A DNA stretch of 64,000 nucleotides from Prolixibacteraceae bacterium (lineage in GTDB: Bacteria; Bacteroidota; Bacteroidia; Bacteroidales; Prolixibacteraceae), in the NCBI GenBank assembly GCA_025210775.1, contig JAOARB010000020.1:175028-239027 (forward strand), written 5' to 3'. A program made the position numbers and the translations under genes. Below the pieces are notes generated by a model. The model saw nothing but the letters and a program-made list of their open reading frames with translations. It had not been told where the DNA came from and ran no database searches. Shown in pieces: positions 54,263 to 62,389 of the stretch (positions are counted from its first letter, which is position 1; every line of letters starts with the position of its first letter).

Positions 54263-55669
54263 TTATAAATCTCTACCTGGCATCATCTGGTAAGCATCAT
54301 CAAAACTCAATGCAGCATTTAAAATTGTTGCAGCCAAAGATGATCCACCTTTTCTTCCTGTTACAATACATTTTGATATTGAATCAAAACTTTTCATCCT
54401 ATGCTTCGATTCAACTACATTAACAAAACCAACAGGTGCCGCTACAACCCCAGTTGGAGTAGCATTCCCTTTTCTTACTGCCTCTGTTAACTCAATTAAT
54501 GCAGTAGGAGCATTCCCAAAAGCATAGATAGCATCTGGATGTTCTTTGACAGCCAATCTAATTCCTGCTTGAGTTCTTGTAATACCTTTCTCTTTAGCCA
54601 TCTCTACAACTCTTTCATCTTCAAGATAGCATTTTACCTTAATTCCCAATCTTTCCAATGCTGCTTTCCTTATTCCAGATTTTACCATTGTAACATCTGT
54701 AACAATCACAGCCTCTCCAGAAGTAAGATATCGATGCCATTTATCCATTGCATTATCATCACAATAGAAGATATTTTCCATATCAAAATCGGCAGAAGTA
54801 TGAACCAGATGAAGCAAAGGCCATAAACGAGAAATAGAGATTTCTGGATTACTCAATTCCGATCGTATCTGCTTAAAACTCTTTATCATTATTGATTGTC
54901 CAATTTTAACAGAAGGATCATTATCTTGATTGTAGTACCCTCGAGGAGTGATGATCTTATTGTTTGCAATATAGCTTTGAGAATTACCAACAACAAGAAT
55001 TGTAAACATATCTATCGACTCAAAGTCAATGGTATCCAAAGTACATACAGTAATATCTTGCTCTTCTCGTGCAACTTGACGAACTACACCAACAGGAGTA
55101 TTTCCATTACGATGTTTTTTGTAGATCTCAACAAAACGCTTTAATTGCCAATAACGACCTTTCGATTTAGGGTTATAAATGGAAGTAACAAAATCCCCAA
55201 TTGCAGCTGCCTCAATTCGTTTTTCAATCAAATTCCAAGGAGTCAGCAAATCGGACAAGGAGATAGTACAAAGATCATGACCAATAGGAGCTCCCAACAC
55301 AGCGGCCGCAGCCTGAAATGCTGATATTCCAGGAACAATTACAACTTCTATTTCGCTATTATGATCCTTTATTCCCATCTCTTCGATCAATGGTGCCATA
55401 CCATAAATACCTGCATCTCCCGAAGAAATTACAACCACATTCTTATCTTGATGTGCATATTCAAAAGCAATCTTTGCTCTTTCACGCTCCTTTTTCATAC
55501 CTGTATCTACACAAACGACATCATGATCCGAAAGTGTTTCAACAAATTTGAAATAGTATTTATATCCTACAATGACATCAGCTCTCTTGATTGCATCTAT
55601 TGCTTGTCCAGTCATAAGTGACTCATCACCAGGTCCCAGACCTACAACTGTTATTCTACCCTTAACCAT
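54263..55669 (-). CDS. Precorrin-3B C17-methyltransferase (CobJ/CbiH) fused to precorrin-8X methylmutase (CobH/CbiC)
   Basis: A 468-residue fusion of two corrin-ring enzymes. Residues about 1-245: ITVVGLGPGDESLMTGQA, VISSGDAGIYGMAPLI, VPGISAFQAAAAVLGAPIGHD and SIYNPKSKGRYWQL, the CobJ/CbiH methyltransferase that contracts the ring. Residues about 260-468: RLWPLLHLVHTSADFD with the methylmutase catalytic His, EAVIVTDVTMVKSGI, YAFGNAPTALIEL, GVVAAPVGFVNVVESK and VTGRKGGSSLAATILNAAL. These are non-consecutive steps. The gene starts directly next to the stop of cobI. Confidence 0.93.
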   Translation of the reverse strand: MVKGRITVVGLGPGDESLMTGQAIDAIKRADVIVGYKYYFKFVETLSDHDVVCVDTGMKKERERAKIAFEYAHQDKNVVVISSGDAGIYGMAPLIEEMGIKDHNSEIEVVIVPGISAFQAAAAVLGAPIGHDLCTISLSDLLTPWNLIEKRIEAAAIGDFVTSIYNPKSKGRYWQLKRFVEIYKKHRNGNTPVGVVRQVAREEQDITVCTLDTIDFESIDMFTILVVGNSQSYIANNKIITPRGYYNQDNDPSVKIGQSIMIKSFKQIRSELSNPEISISRLWPLLHLVHTSADFDMENIFYCDDNAMDKWHRYLTSGEAVIVTDVTMVKSGIRKAALERLGIKVKCYLEDERVVEMAKEKGITRTQAGIRLAVKEHPDAIYAFGNAPTALIELTEAVRKGNATPTGVVAAPVGFVNVVESKHRMKSFDSISKCIVTGRKGGSSLAATILNAALSFDDAYQMMPGRDL

Positions 55670-56377
55670 CTATTTTTGAATTATCAATATCGAAAAATAC
55701 GTTTTATCTCTTGCTATAATCTCTTCAATATCACTTGAAATAAACTCTTGATCCGTTCCAAGCTTTTCAACATATCCATATCTCAATGAATCATACTTTT
55801 CTTTAAGATGAGGAAGTAGCTGATCTTTTATTGTAGACAATTTCATTATTACGACAGTACCTGAAGTATCTATAGCATCATCCACTTCACTTATTGATTT
55901 AACCGCAGCCAACACTTTTAAACTACGATTTTGGAAAGTAATTGGAATTCCTAATGCTGATCCTGCTTGAATAAAAGCAGGCACTCCAGGAATCATTTCA
56001 TATATGATTCCATCATTTTTTAATCGAGGAATCATATAACCAAAGGTGCTATAAAAAGAGATATCTCCCTCAGAAACAAAAGCAACGTTAAGGTCGTTTT
56101 TAAGATCTTCTAATATTTCTTCATAAATCGATTGATACAACTTCTCTGTTTCTGTTCTATCAAAACGCATCGAAATATGAAAGACCCTAACTTTTGATAC
56201 ATCAATACCAAGTGGCTCTATTATTCCTAATGCATGAGATTTAACTTCCCCATTCTTCATCACACTACCCGGCGCATAAATTTTGTCTACACTCTTAAGT
56301 GTATTTAATGCCTTAAGTGTAATCAGCTCAGGATCTCCAGGTCCCAAGGCTACACCATAAACTATTTTATTTTGCAT
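55670..56377 (-). CDS. cobI: Precorrin-2 C20-methyltransferase
   Basis: A 235-residue SAM-dependent methyltransferase catalysing the first committed step of the corrin branch (also named cbiL). Signature IVYGVALGPGDPELITLKAL at the N terminus, DKIYAPGSVMKNGEV, VAFVSEGDISFYSTFGY and YEMIPGVPAFIQAGSALGIP. The ATG at 56377 gives the family N terminus (MQNKIVYGV); an upstream in-frame ATG at 56407 adds ten residues. It is the first gene of the operon and lies about 75 nt downstream of the cobalamin riboswitch. Confidence 0.93.
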   Translation of the reverse strand: MQNKIVYGVALGPGDPELITLKALNTLKSVDKIYAPGSVMKNGEVKSHALGIIEPLGIDVSKVRVFHISMRFDRTETEKLYQSIYEEILEDLKNDLNVAFVSEGDISFYSTFGYMIPRLKNDGIIYEMIPGVPAFIQAGSALGIPITFQNRSLKVLAAVKSISEVDDAIDTSGTVVIMKLSTIKDQLLPHLKEKYDSLRYGYVEKLGTDQEFISSDIEEIIARDKTYFSILIIQK

Positions 56378-56449
56378 TTGATTTCGTTTGAGACTATCAA
56401 AGCCCATTTATCAACAATATCACTCCATAATACCCGATAGAGAGATAAA

Positions 56450-56618
56450 AAAGTGTGGCAGGTCTCCTGACTTACTTCAACATAAATTCACCTTCCCACC
56501 CCAAAGGGCAGTGGCAGAGGAAAGAATTATATTTTAACAAAGCTTACAGTAGCGGGTTCTGTTCTAGATTTTCATTAGATTCCCTTAAATCAAGAAGAGA
56601 GAATTCTTCTTAAACACC
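56450..56618 (-). ncRNA. Cobalamin (B12) riboswitch controlling the corrin operon
   Basis: Reading the minus strand, the conserved elements appear in order: TTAAGGGAAT (near 56586), CCCGCTACTGTAA (near 56557-56545), GCCACTG (near 56516), GGGAAGGTG (near 56495) and the B12 box GTCAGGAGACCTGCC (56471-56457). This is a full-length AdoCbl-type aptamer. A T-run follows directly (near 56450), suggesting transcription termination as the control step. High B12 should switch the downstream cob/cbi operon off. Confidence 0.95.
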
Positions 56619-56624
56619 ACGATA

Positions 56625-56656
56625 CAAATGTAATATTTTGTTTCTATTGAGATAAA
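56625..56656 (-). promoter_or_regulatory. Sigma-ABfr-type promoter of the riboswitch-cobI operon
   Basis: Minus strand: TTTA (56656-56653), 20-nt spacer, TACATTTG (56632-56625). The start would lie just before the aptamer. Confidence 0.6.
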
Positions 56657-56717
56657 TAATTCTTCTAAATTAACACCTAAAACTCTTTTAAATAAAAATA
56701 CACATTAACCTGTAATA

Positions 56718-56757
56718 CATAAAAAAGGGTTGTCCATAAAATGAACAACCCTTTGTT
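56718..56757 (-). terminator. Terminator after the SusD gene
   Basis: On the minus strand an AAAGGGTTGT / ACAACCCTTT stem (56754-56745 with 56733-56724) is followed by six T residues, 23 nt past the SusD stop at 56780. Confidence 0.9.
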
Positions 56758-56779
56758 TTATTAAAAATATTGAGAAAAA

Positions 56780-58747
56780 CTAGTTCTTTTTACTAATCCA
56801 CATCTTGGTAGTAATAAACTGTTTACCATTATATCCTGAGTTTGCAGCAGACTGTTGACGATCAATTGCAGACTTAACATGGTCAGCATTAATAGTGCGT
56901 TCTCCATTAGGATAATCCATACGACGAGGACGGATACCTTCCGTATCACCTCCGTTATGAGACAATACATTTGTGAATGCTGTTGTTGGGAATGCTGTAG
57001 ATACAGATGGATCTGCAACATGAGCATTGATCATTGCTTGAATCTCAGCCAATGTAACCACTCCTGCATCATAATGAGGAAGATCAATATGACCGTTAGA
57101 ACCACCATTAGAATAAGGAATTCCTGTTGTGTTCGCATCTCCATTAGTAGCATAATTCAGGTTTGTTCTATTCCAAAGAGCAAAAGCTTCATAACCATTC
57201 ATAATCAACGACTTCCATCTTTCAATTTGAATAGTTTCAATAGATGCATCTGTGATATTCAACAAATACGCATCTCTCATTTGCTCATAAGTAGAGTTAT
57301 CACCCGTTGTTGTTGCATACAATTCCATATATTTCTCTGCTGATCCATCAGTTGGATAAACAGATACATGCTTATCGATTGCTAGCTTATCTGCTTTCTT
57401 CAAGTAAGTCAATGCATCTCCTGATACGTTCCATCCTCTAGCAGCAGCTTCAGCAAGAATAAAGTTTGTTTCATCTCCTCCAAAAACAACTGTTGGTGCA
57501 ACACGAGAACCTGCAGTTCCTGGGTTAATACCACACAATGTCATAAATTGAATTGAATCCGCTTTTACTTTCCCTGAATTAATGTCTGCCTCTTGAATGA
57601 AATACAACAATGTAGCTGTTTGCTTAGCATCGGCAGCATCATTATAAGTGAAAGCTCCTCTAAAACCTTCAGACTCACTAGCACCACGTGGCGAAGCGAA
57701 ACTTACTGGCTTCCATGGTTGACCAGGACGTGCAGCTTCTTCAAATGGATTAAAATATGATTGTCCAGTCCATGGCTTATATGATCCATCTTCTGTTTTA
57801 ATCACCTGTGCTCCAATATAGAAAATACGAGGATCCTTAGTTTGTTGTGCTCTATGTAGGTATTCATCTCCAACGTAAGCATAAGCAAAACCACCTACCA
57901 TACCATTAATAGCAGAACCCGATCCATTCTCATGAGAACCCCATGGTCCACCAACAGTAGAATGAGTTACCATCGCAGCATCTGTATTTTGATAAGAATC
58001 AATCATTCCAGCAGCATTACCTGCAGCTTCTTCTACCACACCTTGGGCCCATGCTAAATCTGCACTAGAAGCACGCATTCCAATTCTAAGAAGCATTGAG
58101 TTCGCTAATTTAGCCCAAGCTTTTGCTCTTAAAGAAGCATCCACATGACCATAAATGATATCTTCACTAGAACCAAAAGTTGCTTTATCTGTACTCATCA
58201 AGATATCGCGATTCTCTTTTAGCTTTTTCACTAAATCCTTATATACTGACTCTTGTGTATCATACTCAGGATAAAGAATTTGGCTTTCATAACCAAGACC
58301 TCCTTGAGTATAAGGGATATCACCATAAATATCTGTTAGACGTTGGAACATAATAGCAAGCATCACTTCTGTTTCAGCAATCTTAGCATTATAGTCTCCT
58401 GAATCATTCTTTTTAGACATTTTAGAGATCATGTCTCTTGCATTCTTCACACCATCCTTATAAATCTCAGTCCATTTTGCTCCCGCAAAACCATTCGAGC
58501 TAGAGAATCCTTCTCCTGAAGTATAAGCATCTTGTGATACCCCTGCCAATGGCCCAGCCATAATTAAATTACCACGCCACTCTTCATATCCATTACCTGC
58601 ATAATTCAATTGAATATTTACAAATTGATATCCAGGGTTGATCTCATTTACCGTATTAGGATCATCGTTAATTGTTTCGAAATCCTTTGTACAAGACGAT
58701 GCAAATACAAGCATCAATCCGATAATATATAGATGTAATCTCTTCAT
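56780..58747 (-). CDS. SusD/RagB-family nutrient-binding lipoprotein
   Basis: A 655-residue outer-membrane lipoprotein with lipobox FASSC (Cys19). The beginning FETINDDPNTVNEINPGYQFV and LIMAGPLAGVSQDAYTSGEG fit the SusD-like_2 branch. The helical TPR-like scaffold includes SLRAKAWAKLANSMLLRIGMR, and FILAEAAARGW and EQMRDAYLLNITDASIETIQIERWKSLIMNGYEAFALWNRTNL are typical C-terminal pieces. It caps the SusC transporter at the cell surface and captures the ligand, which cannot be deduced: no glycoside hydrolase, lyase, sulfatase or peptidase gene lies beside the pair. It starts 5 nt after the SusC gene. Confidence 0.95.
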   Translation of the reverse strand: MKRLHLYIIGLMLVFASSCTKDFETINDDPNTVNEINPGYQFVNIQLNYAGNGYEEWRGNLIMAGPLAGVSQDAYTSGEGFSSSNGFAGAKWTEIYKDGVKNARDMISKMSKKNDSGDYNAKIAETEVMLAIMFQRLTDIYGDIPYTQGGLGYESQILYPEYDTQESVYKDLVKKLKENRDILMSTDKATFGSSEDIIYGHVDASLRAKAWAKLANSMLLRIGMRASSADLAWAQGVVEEAAGNAAGMIDSYQNTDAAMVTHSTVGGPWGSHENGSGSAINGMVGGFAYAYVGDEYLHRAQQTKDPRIFYIGAQVIKTEDGSYKPWTGQSYFNPFEEAARPGQPWKPVSFASPRGASESEGFRGAFTYNDAADAKQTATLLYFIQEADINSGKVKADSIQFMTLCGINPGTAGSRVAPTVVFGGDETNFILAEAAARGWNVSGDALTYLKKADKLAIDKHVSVYPTDGSAEKYMELYATTTGDNSTYEQMRDAYLLNITDASIETIQIERWKSLIMNGYEAFALWNRTNLNYATNGDANTTGIPYSNGGSNGHIDLPHYDAGVVTLAEIQAMINAHVADPSVSTAFPTTAFTNVLSHNGGDTEGIRPRRMDYPNGERTINADHVKSAIDRQQSAANSGYNGKQFITTKMWISKKN

Positions 58748-58752
58748 TTCAA

Positions 58753-61700
58753 TTAAAATTTAACATTTAAGTTAAAACCAAAGCTTGCTGGTAAAGCCAT
58801 ATTACCTGTCTCAATACCATAACCTCCATTGCTAATAGAATAAGAAGCTTGAGGATCAATATTATCAGTTGCACTATAGATATATCCTAAATTCTTTCCG
58901 AATACACCTAGATTAATACCTCTAATATATTTTACATTTTCGAACCATTGCTTAGGCATGCTATACATCACACTCAACTCTTTTACAGAGATATAAGAGG
59001 CATCATAGATAAACTGTTCATCCACGCTTGCAACAGCACCATAAAAATCTTGAGGTTTAGCAGTAGTTCCCTTACCTTCTAGCTCTTTAGGATACCATAC
59101 TTCTCCTTCTTTATAATCCCCACGTTGAAGTGTTGCTTCATGTTTACCAGTAGAGTAAGCAGCAGCTTCTGTTGATGAGAACATCTCTCCACCGAATTTA
59201 GAATCCAATACTAGGTTCACTGTGAAGTTCCTATAAGTTACAGTGTTAATCCATCCGAACATTAGATCGTGATATCCTACGCCTAAAGAAGAGTAACTAT
59301 CTGATGGAAGAGGAAGGCCATTGCTATCCAACTTAATTGTTCCATCTTCTTCTCTTTGGTAAGTCGTACCAATAATAGTACCGTAACTTTCTCCTGGCTT
59401 AGCAACAGTAGATACACCACCACCATTCATCAAAATCAATTGATCTACACCTGGGGCCAAATCAACCACCTCATTTTTGTTATATGAGAAGTTAAATGTA
59501 GTGTTCCATGTCAAATCAGATGTTTTAACTGGAGTTGCATATAATTGAACTTCAAAACCTGAGTTCTTTACAGAACCTGAATTCACCATAGCATTATCAT
59601 ATCCTGATGCAGTAGAAGTTTGAACAGGAATAATTTGATCTTCTGCTAATGAATAGTAATATGTGAAATCAACACCTAAACGGTTAGATAAAAATTTCAT
59701 TTCTGTACCCAATTCCCATGAAGTCATAGTAGATGGCTTCAATTTAGCATTAGGAATGGTACCTGAAGAGATCTCTCCAGATGTAGTATTATTTCCACCC
59801 CATCCTGGATGTTGGTTATTATCCAATCCATACTGAAGACCAATATTATAAGGATCAGTATCCGAACCTACTTGTGCCCATGAACCTCTAATTTTTGCAA
59901 AAGAGATCAACTCAGGTAAAGTAAATGCATCCGATACAACAAATGATGAACTTACTGAAGGATAGAAATAAGAGTTATTCGCTTCAGGTAGAGTTGAAGA
60001 CCAGTCATTACGGGCACTAATATCAACAAAGAAGAAGTTGTTATAACGTAACTGTGCTGTTCCATATACAGAGTTAATTCTCTTTTTCGAAAATTCTGTA
60101 TAAGCATTATTGTTTTGTCCTCTGTTAGGAACCTGAAGATTAGGATCATCAAAAGTATCAGAATCAATACCAATACCATCATACTCTCTATCCCAACGTG
60201 AAGCTCCTCCATTCACAGTAACACCAAATTTCTCTGTAATATCTTTGTCATAAGTAACCAAAATATCATAGTTCTTTTCAACATTCTGTGCTTTGAATAC
60301 ATTAGCCTTTCCTTTCAAATAGAATGGCGTTCCAATTGGATATAATGCATCACTATTGTAGTAAGTTAAATCAGATCCTGCACGGAATTGTGCACTCAAA
60401 TCATCTGTGAAATTAAACTTCGCAGAAACCATCGAAATCAAGCGATCTTTCTTAAAGTTATTTTCCACTTCATTCATTGTCCAATAAGGGTTGTTGCTAT
60501 TTTTTCCAATTCCAATAGGGAAACCTGTTTTAGGGTCTTTATAGTTCTTAAGCTCAGCTAAAGAAACGTTATTTGGAATACTCAACAACTGAGATGCTGG
60601 GTTAAATTCTGAATTACCAATTTGTGATGCTTCAGATTCTTCGTTAGTATAAGAGATCTTTGCATTCAACTCAAATTTGCCATCAAAAGCTTTTGCACCA
60701 CCATTAAGATTCAATGAATTACGATCGTATGTTGTTTCTGGCACCAATCCATCATTAGATGTATTGCTATAAGAGAAACGTACATTTGAATTCTCACCAT
60801 TGTTCGTTACAGAAACAGTATTTGTCCATGTAGTTCCATTTTCATAGAAATCATTTTCATTATCATGGAATTCATAAGGAGAGTTATTTCCTTTATAATC
60901 TACATAAGAATCTGTTGCTGAATATTTTGAACCCCACATAGAAGTCCAATCGTTCGCATTCTCTAGAGAAGCTGGAGCAACACCATAACGACCTTGTCCA
61001 TAATCTTTTTGCCAATTTGAATAAACTCGTGCTTTGTCTAATGTGAAGTTCGAGTTATACTCAACTTGTGTTCCTTTTGCTCCCTTACCTGATTTTGTTG
61101 TAATCAAAACAACTCCATTCATTGCACGAGAACCATAAAGTGCTGTTGCAGAAGCTCCTTTTAATACTGAGATATTTTCAATATCATCAGCAGAGATTCC
61201 AGAAAGACCATTACCCGAGTCAATACCTCCGTTATCTCCATCATCAGCATTTGAAAATTGGTTGTTAGCGATTGGCACACCATCAACAATATATAAAGGT
61301 TGATTTGAACCACTAGCATTCGCAACACCACGAATAATTACAGAAGAAGAACTTCCAGCTCCCTGTCCTGTCTGATTAATCTGTACACCTGCCAATCGAC
61401 CAGAAAGAGAACCCATAACATTAGCATCTTTTGATGAAGCATAAGCCTCATCTCCTACTTCAGAAGCAGCATATCCTAATGATTTTTTCTCTCTCTTAAT
61501 ACCTAATGCTGTTACCACAACATCTTCAAGTTGTTTGGTGTCTGCTTGCATTGTAATATTAAGAACTTTTTGTCCTGTATATACAACTTTTTGTGTTTCT
61601 AATCCAATAAATTGAAAAACTAAAGTCGAATTCTTTTGATCTGTAGGAATCATTAATTTAAAATTCCCATCAAAATCGGTCACGGTTCCAATGGACGTTC

Positions 61701-61863
61701 CCTCGATCATTACTGTCGCTCCTGGTACTGGTAAACCATCTTGAGCAGACATTACATTACCTTTAAGAACTTTCTCTTGTGCAAATAGTGAAGTTACACT
61801 AAACAACATCACAAACAAAAGAGAAAATTTTCTAAACCATTGCAGTTGGTGAATTTTCTTCAT
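58753..61863 (-). CDS. SusC/RagA-family TonB-linked outer-membrane transporter
   Basis: A 1036-residue TonB-dependent importer. Signal peptide residues about 1-29 (ending SLFAQ). A carboxypeptidase-regulatory-like domain follows (KGNVMSAQDGLPVPGATVMIEGTS, about 33-115), then the plug (VVTALGIKREKKSLGYA, SVIIRGVANASGSNQPLYIV, SVLKGASATALYGSRAMNGV) and a 22-strand barrel. The ATG at 61863 is chosen because the upstream in-frame ATG at 61911 would put 16 non-signal residues in front. A candidate promoter and direct repeats lie at 61914-61972. No anti-sigma/ECF pair is adjacent. Confidence 0.96.
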   Translation of the reverse strand: MKKIHQLQWFRKFSLLFVMLFSVTSLFAQEKVLKGNVMSAQDGLPVPGATVMIEGTSIGTVTDFDGNFKLMIPTDQKNSTLVFQFIGLETQKVVYTGQKVLNITMQADTKQLEDVVVTALGIKREKKSLGYAASEVGDEAYASSKDANVMGSLSGRLAGVQINQTGQGAGSSSSVIIRGVANASGSNQPLYIVDGVPIANNQFSNADDGDNGGIDSGNGLSGISADDIENISVLKGASATALYGSRAMNGVVLITTKSGKGAKGTQVEYNSNFTLDKARVYSNWQKDYGQGRYGVAPASLENANDWTSMWGSKYSATDSYVDYKGNNSPYEFHDNENDFYENGTTWTNTVSVTNNGENSNVRFSYSNTSNDGLVPETTYDRNSLNLNGGAKAFDGKFELNAKISYTNEESEASQIGNSEFNPASQLLSIPNNVSLAELKNYKDPKTGFPIGIGKNSNNPYWTMNEVENNFKKDRLISMVSAKFNFTDDLSAQFRAGSDLTYYNSDALYPIGTPFYLKGKANVFKAQNVEKNYDILVTYDKDITEKFGVTVNGGASRWDREYDGIGIDSDTFDDPNLQVPNRGQNNNAYTEFSKKRINSVYGTAQLRYNNFFFVDISARNDWSSTLPEANNSYFYPSVSSSFVVSDAFTLPELISFAKIRGSWAQVGSDTDPYNIGLQYGLDNNQHPGWGGNNTTSGEISSGTIPNAKLKPSTMTSWELGTEMKFLSNRLGVDFTYYYSLAEDQIIPVQTSTASGYDNAMVNSGSVKNSGFEVQLYATPVKTSDLTWNTTFNFSYNKNEVVDLAPGVDQLILMNGGGVSTVAKPGESYGTIIGTTYQREEDGTIKLDSNGLPLPSDSYSSLGVGYHDLMFGWINTVTYRNFTVNLVLDSKFGGEMFSSTEAAAYSTGKHEATLQRGDYKEGEVWYPKELEGKGTTAKPQDFYGAVASVDEQFIYDASYISVKELSVMYSMPKQWFENVKYIRGINLGVFGKNLGYIYSATDNIDPQASYSISNGGYGIETGNMALPASFGFNLNVKF

Positions 61864-61913
61864 CTTTTTGTAGTTAGTAATATGATAATAAAACTTTGTT
61901 CTTTCACGCATTC

Positions 61914-61944
61914 CAAAAAGTATAGGTTTTAAGCCTTTCCGAAA
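61914..61944 (-). promoter_or_regulatory. Possible promoter of the susC-susD operon
   Basis: Minus strand: TTTC (61944-61941), 18 nt, then TACTTTTTG (61922-61914), a -7 element with one extra base. The implied start is about 45 nt before the SusC start. The -33 part lies inside the first copy of the direct repeat. Confidence 0.4.
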
Positions 61945-61972
61945 TGCTCAGAACAAACCTATCGGAAATGCT
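61934..61972. repeat. Direct repeat upstream of susC, possible operator
   Basis: CCTTTCCGAAATGCT (61934-61948) and CCTATCGGAAATGCT (61958-61972) differ at two positions and are offset by 24 bp. They overlap and lie just upstream of the predicted -33 region, the usual place for an activator. Confidence 0.55.
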
Positions 61973-62389
61973 ATCAATTTCTTATTTTCTTATCCCAACG
62001 ATGATACTACTATAATTTTATCGATCACTACATTTAGCTACATTCAAACACAAACAACTACATATCAATCAATTACCTAAAACATGTTCTAAAACATTGG
62101 TATTTCAATAAAAACGAGCTAATAAACTGATTAATCCTATTCAATGGGATAAAATTGAATTCATTAAATAAAAAATAGTCAAATCATCCTGTAGGTCACA
62201 TTTTTTCACATAAACAGCAAATTGTAGATAAAAATGGAATAAAATCATACAATGAATGTATATTCTACACGGATCATTGCCCGTATCCTTTTCTTTAACG
62301 CAAACGTTTTAAACCGATTTACGAAGTATTTTAACAAACAATTAAGATATTATTGATATACGACTTTGAAACAACATTTATGAAATAGA
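61973..62389. other. Intergenic region upstream of susC
   Basis: About 417 bp with no gene. It holds an ATTCAAT/ATTGAAT inverted pair (62139-62160) and a LacI-family-like box ACGCAAACGTTTT (62298-62310). No other structure was found. Confidence 0.5.
62298..62310. promoter_or_regulatory. LacI/PurR-family-like operator box
   Basis: ACGCAAACGTTTT matches the E. coli PurR consensus core and the general AAACGTTT palindrome of LacI-family sites. It lies about 435 bp before the SusC start and 80 bp past the Omp85-like stop, so its target is unclear; chance occurrence is possible. Confidence 0.3.

Noticed and set aside
56855..57343. Plus-strand ORF of 162 codons
   Set aside because: It is antisense to the SusD gene and has a Cys/Ile/Arg-rich shadow composition with no recognisable domain.
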